The notes beneath the pieces are model-generated. The model worked only from the letters and a program-made list of their open reading frames with translations, was not told where the DNA came from and made no database searches. The position numbers were made by a program, and so were the translations under genes. Shown piece by piece: positions 25,238 through 36,756 of a stretch of 64,000 nt of DNA (within the stretch, counting starts at the first letter, position 1; every line of letters starts with the position of its first letter). Origin of the DNA: Wolfiporia cocos. Its lineage: Eukaryota > Basidiomycota > Agaricomycetes > Polyporales > Phaeolaceae. The DNA lies in assembly GCA_029448655.1 (NCBI GenBank), contig JACCLO010000005.1:2790001-2854000 (forward strand). The letters are read 5' to 3'.

Positions 25238-27141
25238 ATGAGCAACTCACCATCGAAGCACTGGGACGCCCCTGAAGCTGTCGAGAAGTCTGAGCTACAA
25301 GTCATCGATGCAGTGCCCGATGCAGAAGAAGACCCCGACGCAGAGTTCGGAGGTAGGGAGGCGAGGGAGATTTTGGAGAGACGGCTCCTCTGGAAGCTCG
25401 ACGCGCGCATGTCAATCTTGGTTGTCATTTACATCCTGAACTATGTATGTGATCTAGCTTCTTCCGTGTTCCTCCCTGACGATTCTTGTGGAAGATCGAT
25501 CGAAATAATGCAGCGTACGCTTTCCTGAGAGTGGCATAAATCGCATCTACTGACGACATATGATAAAGAGCTGCGCGGCTACGAGGCTTCGAGCAGGACT
25601 TGCATTTGCAGGGACAAGAGTTTGCGACATTGCTCTCTATTCTCTACGTGGGCTATATCATCATGCAAATTCCCTCGTACGTTGTATCTACCTGTCTGAG
25701 TTGGTGTGTCTCATCAATTCACCAGTAACATCGTTATGAACCGCATGGGAAAGCCATCATTGCATATCCCCATCTGTACAATCATATGGGGAGTTCTCTC
25801 CATTCTGACAGGTGTGCACATTTGCTTACGGCGTGATGGAATCATTGACGGAGTTTCTGCAGGAATCACGAAGAAGTAAGAGAGGGCTCCAAGTTGCAGT
25901 GCAACGGCGTTACTAATCAGCCATAGCTTCACTGGCGCGCTCCTCGCGCGTTTCTTCCTCGGCTTCGTCGAGGCGGCCTTCTTTCCCGGCTCGCTCTTCC
26001 TCCTCAGCAAATGGTATAAGCGCAACGAACTTGGCGCGCGCACCGCTCTCCTCTACGGCGGCAACATCATCAGCAACGCCTTCGGTGCGCTCATCGCATC
26101 GGGCATCCTCGATGGCATGCAGGGCAAGCTAGGCCGGGCCGCATGGCGCTGGCTCTTCTACATCGAGGGCTCCCTCACGATCTTCTTTGCCATATGTGCG
26201 ATCTTCATATTGCCCGACTTCCCGAGCATCACGCGCGGCGCATGGCTCAGCCCGCTGGAGCGCCGCCTCGCGCTGCGGCGCATGGAGGAAGACGCGGGCA
26301 TAGGGGATGAGGAAGAGACGGAGGTTGGTGAGCACGGGTCCGGGCTGTGGCTCGCGGTGACGGACTGGAAGGTATGGTGGATGACGGTTGCGATGATCAG
26401 CCAAGTCGTCGCGATCAGCTTCAATGCGTATTTCCCTACGCTCAGCGCGACGATGGGCTTTGACACGACGGTGTCGCTACTGCTATGTGCCCCGCCGTTC
26501 GTGCTCGCTGCTGTTCTAGGTTATATCAATTCTTGGTGGGTTTTGTGGTCACTTGAGGATTTCATCTGACCTGCACGTTATCTCCTCATAGGCACTCTGA
26601 CAAGACTGGAGAGCGCTTCTATCACATTACTGTGCCTTGGATGTTTGGCATCGTCGGGTTTATTGTCGCCATTTGTACTATGAATGTCGCAGCACGATAT
26701 ATCTCCCTGTACGTGATCCACTCGTGTTATGGTGGTGCAGCAACTAACGCGGCCTCAGTTTTCTGATGGCAAGCCAATATGCTGGCTTCGTCATCCTGTA
26801 TACGTGGGTCAGTAACTCGTTCCCTCGTCCACCGTCCAAGCGGGCCGTGGCCGTCGCCTTCGTCAACGCACTGGGACAGCTAGGGAATGTGGCAGGCTCG
26901 TCAGTGCTGTTAGCAAGTCTTGTATGTACAGAAAATAATTGGTCCACAACACAGGTATGTGTGGCAAAGTAGCTGGGGGCCAACTTATCGCAAGTCGTAT
27001 GCAATATCGATCGCTACATCAATGTTGGCGGCCATTATGTGCTACATCTTCAAGAAGCACTTGGAGTCACTGAACAGAGAGACGGAGCGGCGAGAGCAGG
27101 AGAGGGGTGTGACATCGAGGGGCTTTCGCTATCTTGTATGA
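25238..27141 (+). CDS. MFS transporter, anion:cation symporter type (copy 3)
   Basis: Nine exons: 25238-25444, 25495-25514, 25569-25676, 25726-25811, 25863-25875, 25927-26535, 26592-26708, 26759-26899 and 26955-27141. They sum to 1488 nt or 495 aa. Exon lengths 20, 108, 86, 13, 609, 117, 141 and 187 nt are the same as in copy 2, so the two are tandem duplicates. The intron sequences differ, so the duplication is not recent. Signatures are RFFLGFVEAAFFPGSLFLL and VSNSFPRPPSKRAVAVAF. The third-position composition of the 609-nt exon looks much richer in G and C than in copy 2, suggesting separate codon-usage histories. Substrate is unknown. Confidence 0.93.
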
Positions 27142-27525
27142 GGAACCCATTAAATTCTTATAACTCGGGCCTTCTGTGCAATTTCTAATGGCGTATGACA
27201 CGTGCGCACGATGCTGTTCCTTTCTACACGACCCAGTCCGACACACTTTGCCTAACCCGAAGGAAAAACCGCACGTCATTGCCTGTGTTTCAACGCGGCA
27301 CACGCGTCCGCGACGCGGTCATATGGACGCACGTGATCGTGTTTTGCGGCGGGCCACTGGCGGCCGCGGAGCGCGTTTGAATGTTCTTTGCGCCTTCCCG
27401 ACTTCGACTGAGCTCGAAGTTGATGATCTGATTATCATTACTGCCTTTGGCTGACTCCGACCGCCAACTGCTTCGTTTGTGGCCTAATTGTCGAGTGGTC
27501 TCTGGGTATAGCGATAGCCGTCTAA
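27142..27525. other. intergenic region
   Basis: Nothing recognisable. It lies between MFS copy 3 and the AT-hook protein and presumably holds the latter's promoter. Confidence 0.4.
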
Positions 27526-29439
27526 ATGTCCTTTCCACAACGCAGACCTCCGGCAGGACCAGGAAAGAACTCGCAGGGGTTCATCACTGCCAATGGTCTC
27601 CACGAGACGAGTTCCCAGGCCACTTCCCAGCCATCCAACAAGCGCGTTTACAGTCCTCTTCAGAGGACGCCCTCAGTGCGGACAGACAGCCCGGAGGTGC
27701 CAGATTCGGATGACGAGCTAGATCATCGTAACACGGAGCCGGAGTATGTTGAGCACCACCATGACTTGATAGTACCCCTGCACACGCCCCTGAGGTGGAA
27801 CGCGATCGCGACCCCCTCCGCGTTCCCGCTTAGAAAAACCTACGGCGCACATAGCGCACGCAAGGCACGCCAGTCGCGTGAGTCATCCAGGGTTCGCCCC
27901 GATGCCGCCGCGAATGGGTCTCGCAGTGCGAGTGTTGCCTCGCGCCGGTCGGTATCCTCCTCGCGCTCTGCATCTGTGTCGCAGACGCCCAGCCGGGCAC
28001 GCACTCCTCACGTCAGGACTCGCGTCGAGGTCCAATTGCCCTCACGCGCACCTTCTCGAGGAAGGCGGCCGCGAACTTCGCCTCCCCTTCTTACTCTTGC
28101 AGACGCGATTGAGCAGAGTTTCTCCTCCGCCACACAGCCCGTAGCTTCGCTTTCACGCAGACGTTCCGAGCCCAGCATGCCGCGGGACACCCTTGATCCT
28201 CCTAAACGGCCCCGCGGGCGCTCACGTAAAAATACACTGCCTGATCCGATCTCGACCCAGAACCGCAGACAGTCCGCGCCGTCGTACCAGCCCCTCCCGT
28301 CGCTTCCCCTCGCCAGTCCTGTCAAGCGTGGCTTAGGGCGTCCACACAAGGACTTTGTTCCTGCCGCTTCTACTCCTATCACGCCGGGCACACGCAGCAG
28401 GCTGCGGAGTGCGAGCAAACCAGGGGCGGGCGATGTGGCACGGGCGCCTTCGCGCGCACAAGGAGAGGCGGACGGTACCTCCAAACGGGCCCCGCGGAAG
28501 AGTGCTCCCGCTGCGCTACCCCAGAAACCGACAGCGGGGCCATCGACGAGCGAAGCTCCCGTGAAGGCGCCGCGTGGCCGCCCGAAAGGGAGCAAAAATC
28601 GTCCCAAGGACGCCGTGGAGCCTCTCAATGGCAATGCAACCGTGGCCAAGCCCGCGCCTGCAACCGCGCCTCCGTCGACGGAGGTGCAGCTTACGGCTCA
28701 GCGTGCATGCCCGTCATGCAGTGTGCCCATCCCGCCATGGAGCGAGTACCCGCAGTTCTTATGCATCGGCTGCCGTTGTAGACCGATGGCGTCGGCGAAG
28801 GGCAAAGAAAAGAGGGCGAGCACGCCTGTGAGAGGACGCGCCGAAGGCGGCGCTGAGCGCGTGACACCGCAGGTCAACGGCAAAGTGGGGCGTGCGGAGA
28901 CGATCACGAGAACCGGTTTGACTGCGTCGATGTCGCAGCCACTCCCTAATACCAGTACGACTGCCCAAAAACGCCCGCATGCGTCCGAGGACACGGCCGC
29001 GCAGAGCGGGTGGGAGATCGACCCAAGGACGTTCACCTGGCGGCGCAAGTCGATAGCTAATTTCTCGCCTGCCAGTGCCCCCAGGTTCGCTCATCTACGG
29101 GAGGAGGAGAAAGAGGAGAAAGAGGAGAAGGAAGAGGGGGGAAACACCCGCAACCCCTCTCCGGACGTCCCGCTCTCGATCTCCCAAGAGCCGATACAGG
29201 AGTACAAGATGGGCAGATCGCTGTACACCGCATTGCGGCAATGCCTTTCGCGCGCAGCGAAGGCTCAGGCACAACGGCCGCGCTCGCTGTCACCAGCGGG
29301 CACGTACTGTGGCGTGGGGGACGTCGATTTCAAGGGGTGGTGGACGGTCGCGGTGCCGCCGGGGACGGTCATCGATGAGGGGTTCGTGAGGAAGAGTGCG
29401 GAAGAGCTTGTAGTGAAGAGTGAGTTGCCTGCGAGGTGA
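27526..29439 (+). CDS. AT-hook nuclear protein with a zinc-ribbon-like segment
   Basis: A single long frame of 637 codons begins with ATG at 27526. The protein is basic, disordered and rich in S, R and P. It carries AT-hook-like motifs: RPRGRSRKN near residue 228, LGRPHKD near 270 and a canonical APRGRPKGSKNRPKD near 348. Two C-x2-C pairs (CPSC and CIGC, about residues 395-418) could bind zinc. This suggests a minor-groove DNA-binding chromatin or transcription protein; I do not recognise a named family. The final AGGTGAGT could also be a splice donor leading to an acceptor (CTAACAG) near 29536, which would extend the protein by about 60 residues. Confidence 0.75.
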   Translation: MSFPQRRPPAGPGKNSQGFITANGLHETSSQATSQPSNKRVYSPLQRTPSVRTDSPEVPDSDDELDHRNTEPEYVEHHHDLIVPLHTPLRWNAIATPSAFPLRKTYGAHSARKARQSRESSRVRPDAAANGSRSASVASRRSVSSSRSASVSQTPSRARTPHVRTRVEVQLPSRAPSRGRRPRTSPPLLTLADAIEQSFSSATQPVASLSRRRSEPSMPRDTLDPPKRPRGRSRKNTLPDPISTQNRRQSAPSYQPLPSLPLASPVKRGLGRPHKDFVPAASTPITPGTRSRLRSASKPGAGDVARAPSRAQGEADGTSKRAPRKSAPAALPQKPTAGPSTSEAPVKAPRGRPKGSKNRPKDAVEPLNGNATVAKPAPATAPPSTEVQLTAQRACPSCSVPIPPWSEYPQFLCIGCRCRPMASAKGKEKRASTPVRGRAEGGAERVTPQVNGKVGRAETITRTGLTASMSQPLPNTSTTAQKRPHASEDTAAQSGWEIDPRTFTWRRKSIANFSPASAPRFAHLREEEKEEKEEKEEGGNTRNPSPDVPLSISQEPIQEYKMGRSLYTALRQCLSRAAKAQAQRPRSLSPAGTYCGVGDVDFKGWWTVAVPPGTVIDEGFVRKSAEELVVKSELPAR

Positions 29440-30455
29440 GTGCCTATTACCTTCTCTCAATTGGATGTGGTCACATCCATCCCAGTCATATCTTTGTGGT
29501 TATGTTCGTTGCTGACATCTTCCATGACCTAACAGTCTCGACCGTTATCTGGTCAAAGTAGTCCTATGCGGACGTGTTGGCTCTGCTGAACTGCCCTTCA
29601 GATGCAGCATAGACGACAGCTGCACAGGGCAGATCCTAGTCAATTTCTTGGAGGTTTCAGGGCCAGCTCCCGGCGTTGTCACAGGAATCAAGATGACGGT
29701 ACAAATATATCATGAGCATCTGACAGCTAATTAGGATAGTGTATCACTATTTGAAGCTTTCTCTATTTAAGCAGCCATTCATACACTAGACGAGGCAGCA
29801 GGGGGGATCTGTCCCGCACTGCTGGGTCGATAGATGCTCTCGAAGAGTGCATTCGACCCGCAAGTCCCCACGTGCGGACAATTCCAAACGTGCGGACAAA
29901 TCCCTAGCATACGAAATTGCGGTTCAAGTCCACTGCTGGCGCGTAGCTTGACTATTGACATCCATAACATAGCAGCGGTAACGGCTCGAGACTCAGCTGA
30001 GGACATTATACAACTGACTCTTACTCTACCGTACGCGCGTGACCGCAAAATGATTGCGTTGAAGGGCAGGAGATTGTTGGGACAGTCTAGCCAGCCGACT
30101 GGGTTCCAAGATGAGATTGGGAAAGTGTAAGACAGTCAAATCGAATACGAGATCTAGGACAAAACCGCCTCCTGCAGGAGACGGGCAGCGAGGTAAATTC
30201 CACTTCAGATTGGCCGGTGTAACAGCCCTTCTGGCTGCAGTCAAGTGTCGTCCGCTCGCGTATATGGTGGATCAGAATGTTCGATACACGAGGCGAGAAC
30301 AATGAACAATGGCAATAGTTGCGGCCGTGGGTCCGTGGCCGCCACAGACGCGTAAGCGCCCGAACATGAAGGCCAATGCCGCTCGCTTAGATTTTTCCAA
30401 CCACGTTCTCATTGCCATCCACCGCAGCCTTTCCGCCACAATCTCACTGTCAAGC
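29440..30455. other. intergenic region with a short direct repeat
   Basis: No gene is supported. It may hold a short terminal exon of the AT-hook gene (about 29537-29730) and the 12-bp direct repeat at 29869-29898. Confidence 0.35.
29869..29898. repeat. 12-bp direct repeat, two copies
   Basis: ACGTGCGGACAA occurs at 29869-29880 and again at 29887-29898, separated by 6 bp. Significance is unknown. Confidence 0.8.
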
Positions 30456-31446
30456 ATGGACCAAGTGAGTCAGCACAATTTTGGCACTGGATACACGTCC
30501 CACAACACACCTCGTGTACAGGGCAACCGCCAAACCGTGCGCCACACGGCGTTTCGCCGGTTGAAAGCTATGGTTATCGCCCTCTTTGCTCGCATCCCGC
30601 GCCTTCCCAAGCCGCAGAGGTCCCGCAAGCATACGCGTGGACTTCCGGCGTATGTCCTGGCCGACGATCCAGAAGATCAGACGGCATTATACATGGCTGA
30701 AGTCAGACGACGGATAGAAGAACGTCGCGCCGCAGCCGCGGCAGACATCGCTGCGAGACGCCATCCGGAGCGCCAGAAGCACATTGAGAATGCTGCGCTG
30801 AAAACCACAGCTGCAGACATCCAACTAGCAAGAGAGGTCTGTGCGGGATTGCTGGAGGCCAGCGGAGGTTACCACGTCGGTGGACTACGCCACTCGGCCT
30901 ATCGATGCGTAGATATGACACCAGAAGGTTCCTCAGTGACCGAATCGAGGCACTCCAGCAACTTCCTGGGAGACGAGTACCTCGATGATTCGACTCGTAC
31001 TCATCGTCAGCCTATATGGATGATCGCACCAACGTGTACCATCAGAACCTGAGTCAGAAAACAGACATAGCAAACGACAGTCACGACGAGGTAAGCTGAC
31101 TAATCATGATTCCATGTCTACTCCCTGACTCACAAGTTGTTGGGACCTTGCAGGACACTGGTTCATCCTTTGTCCTCGAGGGGCACTTCCGCCAGCTTGG
31201 CCAATATGAGGAGCAAGAGTGGCCGGAGTGCGAGGAGTCCCTTCGCGATGCTCACTTCCCATACGGTGAGCATTCGCAAGCTTCTTACGACAGCCTCGAA
31301 GAGGGTGCGTCTGGAACAGTCATGCAGGGACCGCAGCAGCTAACTGGTGTGCAGCCAAAGACGCACTGCTTGCTGAGGCGACCTTCGCATACAACGGAGT
31401 GCTCACGCACGCACCCTCTCGTCTGAGGCGATGCCGCTCGGCCTGA
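30456..31446 (+). CDS. uncharacterised multi-exon protein
   Basis: I do not recognise this protein. A short first exon (MDQ, 30456-30464) joins across a 57-nt intron to a basic, helical segment with TALYMAEVRRRIEERRAAA and a run of AxE/R repeats. An acidic segment, DTGSSFVLEGHFRQLGQYE, follows an intron at 31091-31153. A 50-nt intron (31305-31354, branch-like GCTAAC) leads to AKDALLAEATFAYNGVL and a stop at 31446. The join between the second and third coding blocks, around 30928-31010, needs a frame change and rests on weak splice sites. The outline is therefore uncertain, though the flanking exons look coding. No membrane segment or known domain is visible. Confidence 0.4.
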
Positions 31447-31499
31447 AGTTGTTTTTTTTTGTCTGAGACAGTGACCACGTCGTAAAGTCTCCACTGCCG

Positions 31500-33043
31500 T
31501 CAAGGGTTGGAGGTCTATAGACAGGTATGATTGTGGTAGAGACGGTAGAAAACCTGGCGCGTGGCCAGTACACATTTTCTGAAGTGTCTGTATGTTGGAC
31601 AATCACAATATTGATGGCGGCGATTACCCTTCACTTCTATCGGTCCACGGTTTTGACATTATATGTTGTCCAGATCTCCGTAAGCCCTATTGCATTCTAC
31701 CGGCGAGAGGCGACGAGATAGTAACAGACACGGAGACGCATGACAATTCAGCAGGACAGCCTGAGTTGTGGCGTAGGCAAACCGCGCCTTAAAGGCCACT
31801 CCAACAAAGCCAAACAGCATCTTCGCCGATCATATCCATGGCCGGTAGACCTGCTCTAACACTCATGCATAATGTGAGGTACCGTACGGATGTCTAGGGT
31901 TGCCAAAATGAAGCGGTGAATCCGGAGACTTGGAGACGTTAACACGGCTCAACAGCGTCGCAATCGTTGAGCAGCGTGCCACGCCCAAAAGTGACCATTA
32001 GAATTGGGGACTGCCACCTCTCATGCTTATTGGCGCAACGTGCTGACATCCTGGACATGCCACTCCTACAACCCACGACGTTTTTGTGAGCCAATGGCAT
32101 CTGGCACGCTATCGCACCTTGCTGAAACATGTCAACGGCTGCTAGAAGAACACGACGATCCCGCCGAAAGTGATTCTCGCGTGATGATTGCAAGGGTTGA
32201 AGATTTTCCGGATCACGAGGATCCAAATACCAGCGCGAACAAAGCCAATGCTTCACCGTTCGTCAAAGTCTTCCACGCAGCGACATCTGATCATCGGTCT
32301 GGTAAGGGAACAGTTGATCCCAGACTCTGCCACCGACGAGGCACAAATATCGCCAGAAGGATCAAACGAACCGCCCAACAGCCAATTCATTGCTGTGTGA
32401 TCCCTAAACAAATGGCTGACATCCATACGTAGTACGGCATTCCGCATGCTAGGACTTCACAATTCATATTCGACACCTGATTTACTACGTCAAACTCAAC
32501 TGACACCGGAGCTCGTGTTAGGTCGGGATATGTAAGGATAGCCTGCAGATATCGTCACGTAACTCATATATCGTTCCAACCTCGATCCAAGACACAGGGA
32601 CCCACAAGTGACGAGCCAGTGCATGGCCGCAGAATTGGCACGACAAAACAGACATACAATGCAAGTATATGGTCAACAGCGTGTGCAGGCGGTCCCCATC
32701 GTAACAACACCTGGTCATCTGCTATATGTTGCCCACCTGGTTCAGTTCCTCGCGCTACAGCAGCATCAGCAGTTCGATGCATATGATCATGGCCGCTAAT
32801 TTCCTCGGCACGACTGGCAGCTGAGGGTTTGTCTGCGTTTCATCCGTGGGATGCTGTCCTGAGACTACCCAACACGCCGTTATCCCAGACATCTTTTATC
32901 CTTCCGAGGCAGACGTCTGCACCCGACACGACGCTGAAGCAGGAGACATCGCCGAGTTTGTCCATACACGCTGCAGGATTAATGATCCGCAGCAAGACGT
33001 GCATCTACCAGGGTTCAAGTTCCGGATGACGACTGAGTCCTGA
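31500..33043 (+). pseudogene. possible second uncharacterised gene or decayed gene
   Basis: Several coding-like blocks occur without a coherent full-length model. One near 31592 contains DGGDYPSLLSVHGFDIICC. One near 32100-32290 contains LSHLAETCQRLLEEHDDPA. One near 32300-32400 contains EQLIPDSATDEAQISPEG, in a different frame. A terminal block, about 32870-33043, contains AGDIAEFVHTRCRIND. The second and third blocks abut but are out of frame and have no room for an intron. That points to a frameshift, or to chance. No domain is recognised. Confidence 0.2.
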
Positions 33044-33339
33044 ACGATGAGATGGGCATGTTCCGAAGGGTTCTGCGTGCACGTAAGATGAACGCTCATG
33101 GCGCCCGGCGGCGGAGAAAGGGAGATAAATGGCGAGTAGCGGCTGCGATGGTGGGGAGGATGAGAGAGTTGCGCGTGTACGACGCACGCGCGTGTGCTGC
33201 AATCACGGTCCACGCTCAAACGAGAACAACTCCGCGAGCAACACCGAACTCGTTCGACAACGCTGCCGATATCCTATTTCCTGCTAGCTCGTTCTGCCCT
33301 CTGCCTCACGCAGCACCCGCAGGCGTCGGTGCGACGCAG

Positions 33340-34909
33340 ATGAATTCTCTGACTTACCTCTCTCGCCAATTCGATGTGCTAGCCTCCCCGCGGGCACCTC
33401 CCTCGACACCGGCCTCCGAATCCCCGCCATCGCACATCCGCCCAGATGCCACGCCTTTCAAGCGAACGAGGAGTTGGTCAACACGGGCCTTTCAGATTTA
33501 CGCTCCTGAGGGTTCCTCGTCTGGTTCATGGACTCTCAGGCGATCGCTCTCGTCCCCTGCCTTGCACCCTGTCCACCAGGCAGCCCCTGATCAGCCCGCA
33601 CACATGCCTGCCCGCCCCTCCGTGACGCCTTCTCGGCGTGATTCTAGGTCGTCATCGCGACGTGCGTCGGTCTCCTCAACCGAGAGGGCAATCCGACCAA
33701 AGAAGACACCCGAGAGCGTCCTCAGGAGCCTGATCTTCGTGCGCATTGTACTACTGCTATGGAACGCGATCCGCGCGGCCTGGAAATCAGTGACCCGGCA
33801 GGAAGCCGCGCGGAACGCAGACGGGGTGACGGTAGAGGACGGATCGGACGAGGAAGAGAAGGACACTGAAGACGATAGTAAGGACGAGAAACCTGTATTA
33901 TTAGACGACCCACAGTCACCGTTTCAACCTGCAATCCCACCACCATTGCAACCACCAGCATCCCCACCATCTGCACTCGTTCCCCCGACCCCTGTTCCCT
34001 CCATCGTCAGTCGCTCACCATCAGATATACCCCCAATCGCGGACACTAATACCAACGCCCTATCACCAACGCCACCTCCTGTCGGGTCAGTTACTCCTCA
34101 ACATACATCCAACATATCCCGAGCATCGACCCCGAACGCGGGGACACACAAGACGCCGTTTCATCTGCCAAAGACGCTTGTGCTGGATCTGGACGAGACG
34201 CTCATACATTCGACCTCAAGGCCGATGTTCTCAAGTTCTTCCGGTGGTTCTGGCTTACTTGGGTTGAGCATATTTGGGCGAGGAAATAAAGGTGCGGGTC
34301 ATGTAGTGGAAGTGGTGTTGGGCGGGCGGAGTACGCTATACCATGTGTACAAGCGGCCATTTGTCGATTACTTTCTCAGAAAGGTCAGTCAGTCCTCCTG
34401 CAATGCAATCTACGTATTCCGACCGTCTGTGTAGGTGTCAACTTGGTACACGCTCGTTATATTCACGGCATCGATGCAGGAGTATGCCGACCCGGTCATC
34501 GATTGGTTAGATGCTGGACGAGGGATCCTGACGCGTCGGTTCTTCAGAGAAGTACGTCCTATTGATCATTCATACATGCCTTCTTGCTAACCTTCGCGGA
34601 TAGTCGTGTACACAGCTTCCGAACGGGTCGTATACTAAGGACTTGTCCATCGTCGAGGCGGATCTTGCACGCGTCTGCCTGATCGACAACTCACCGGTAT
34701 GCTATAGCGTGAACGAAGGTCCGTCATCAGTTGATTTTGACTGATCCCATCTCACCGACATGCACATACATTCAGCAAACGGCATCCCTATAGAGGGTTG
34801 GACGCACGATCCACACGATGAAGCACTGCTCGACCTGCTGCCCGTACTCGACTCGCTGCGCTTCACCAGTGACGTTCGGCGCGTACTAGGCATACGTGGA
34901 TTCTCATGA
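33340..34909 (+). CDS. nem1: NEM1-type nuclear envelope protein phosphatase
   Basis: HAD-superfamily phosphatase of the FCP1/NIF family. With Spo7 it dephosphorylates the lipin Pah1 at the ER and nuclear envelope and so controls phospholipid versus triacylglycerol synthesis. Exons 33340-34383, 34435-34551, 34604-34718 and 34776-34909 give 1410 nt or 469 aa. The N-terminal half is disordered and serine/arginine-rich, with a hydrophobic segment [16 protein letters not shown] (about 127-145). The catalytic motif [13 protein letters not shown] is near residue 280, followed by [30 protein letters not shown] and CLIDNSP. The frame is open upstream to 33052, but [16 protein letters not shown] is the more typical start. 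Confidence 0.92.
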
Positions 34910-35433
34910 CGCTATGGATTTCTGTCCCAGGTGACCCCTCGGCTGTTTCACCTTTCGTAGACCACTCACGCCCGCATGGACTTCACTTTGGGAGCACGTA
35001 TTTTCTTTTTGGGCTCGTGTTGATGAAACCATACCGTTGCATTGTTACTGCTGATTATACATATAATTTACTACCATCGCGCCATACAAACAATATCACA
35101 AGCCCATACAGCTGCATGCACATGTTACGTGCTAACATAATGACTTGCTCGGTGTACATGTATATGTACGTACATAGTCGTCTTGCTTCAAACTGTACAC
35201 GTCCCAAGTCCCTCTAGTTGACGACCAACATCATCCGTCGGCGGTGGATGAATGAATATATGTAAAGGGAAACGTACAGAGGCTCAGGAGTCGGTGGTGA
35301 TAGCACTAATAAGACATGGAAGGACGGTGGAAGAACCCGGGATCGTAATGTAACATCAGATGATTAGTCAAGCAGAATGCGGGAGAGGAGGAAAGGCAGA
35401 GGCAGAAAGGGAAGTGTGTTGAACGCTGGTATA
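34910..35433. other. convergent intergenic region
   Basis: 3' flanks of the NEM1 and SNF7 genes, AT-richer than the surrounding genes. I see no gene. Confidence 0.5.
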
Positions 35434-36347
35434 TCACATCGCAAGAGCCGCCTGCAACTCCTTGAGCTGCGTCTCTTCATCGTCTTCCACTGCTTGTCGG
35501 TCTAAGCAATCATTGTAAGTTGGGGACACGACATTGGACCGAGGAAACTCACTAATTTCCGTTCTGATTGGACCCGCAGGTTGATGCACTGGCACATGGT
35601 CCGCACCCATCAACCGCTCGTTCAACTCCTCCTCCTCTAGGCCAGCCAATTCCGCCTTGAGCTCGTCCTGAAGAAGACGTCAGCGCCAGCAACTGAAGCA
35701 ATATGCGCGATCAGCTCACCTCGTCTATCTCTACTCCAGTATATGTGCTCGAGGAGATAGCCTCTGAAAGCTCGTTTGCCAGCTGTGTCTGCTCCTGAAT
35801 CTCCGCCATCGTCGTATCCACTGTCTCGGGCGTCCTGCGGCACACTATGTCAGCATGTCGCGCACATCACGAGAAGCGTTACATACATCTTGCCATGAAT
35901 GTCCTTGAGTGCCCCGCTTGCCTTCTTCATGGCAGCCATTGTCTCCGCATTAAAGCTCGCAGACTCCAGCGTGTTCACCTGCATCTCGAGCTGGAACCGC
36001 GTCCCCTGCAATCGTTCGAGCTCCTGCTCCGTAGCCTTCTTCCGCCTCAGCGCAGCAGTCGCAGCTACCAACATCCAATACCAGGATCATTGCCAGTGAT
36101 CAGCAAGTGGACAGCCGCCGCAACTCAGTAAGTGGAGCGACACGCAAAGCCGACAGCACCGCTCACCATTCTTGTTTGTGACCGCATTCGTCCGAGCTTT
36201 CTGCAGCTCCTCATCTATCTTCCTCTGCAGATATTCCTCCTTCTTATCAATCATCTGCAGCTGCTGCCGCAGCGTGACAATGGCATCTCGCGAGGACTGC
36301 TTGGGATCCCGGCGTCCACCAAAGTAGCCCATGACTCCGCCCCACAT
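35434..36347 (-). CDS. snf7: ESCRT-III subunit SNF7/VPS32
   Basis: Polymerising core of ESCRT-III. It drives membrane scission in multivesicular bodies and seals the nuclear envelope. Exons 36167-36347, 35887-36064, 35720-35834, 35553-35667 and 35434-35501 sum to 657 nt or 218 aa, the normal size. The basic N-terminal helix MGYFGGRRDPKQSSRDAI is followed by a coiled region with LRQQLQMIDKKEEYLQRKID and ATEQELERLQGTRFQLEMQ. An acidic half contains DELKAELAGLEEEELNERL. The C-terminal helix ETQLKELQAALAM is the MIM1-like Vps4-binding tail. It starts with MWGG, so the first methionine is used, although a second Met lies five codons on. Confidence 0.95.
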
Positions 36348-36756
36348 CGTGTTAAGGTATGCCGAGAGAAGAGGTACTAGGTTTACAGAGAGAGTCGAGG
36401 GTCGTGTACAGGTTGAGTGGAAGAGCTAGAATGGAGAACAGAACAGGATAGAACGCGCTGCTGCTGCGTGACTGCGACTGCTGAGGTCACTCGATCCGCC
36501 CGATAAGGCAACTGTCCTGTTCGTAGTCGGACCGCGACCGACTATGCACTGCGCACTGCGCTCAGATGCGACATCGTTAAAGCATGTACAATATACAAGT
36601 ACACCAGCAACGATGGATATAGAGCAATATACAACCACCCGTCTGCCAAGCAAGCAAGGGGAACACAAAGCGCGCAAGCGTGGACAATCACTACTCCTTC
36701 GCCTCAGCCCCCAGCACCCTTCGCCTCTGTCGACGCTTGGGCCCTGGGTACACCCT

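Noticed and set aside
29920..29960. GGTTCAAGTCC, resembling a tRNA T-loop
   Set aside because: The flanking bases do not form a T-stem, and no acceptor stem, D-arm or anticodon arm can be drawn upstream.
32307..32318. A 12-nt intron joining two coding blocks in the uncharacterised region
   Set aside because: Far too short to be spliced. A frameshift or coincidence is more likely.
33052..33339. An upstream in-frame start for the NEM1 gene
   Set aside because: It adds 96 residues of basic, low-complexity sequence. The start at 33340 gives a more typical N-terminus.
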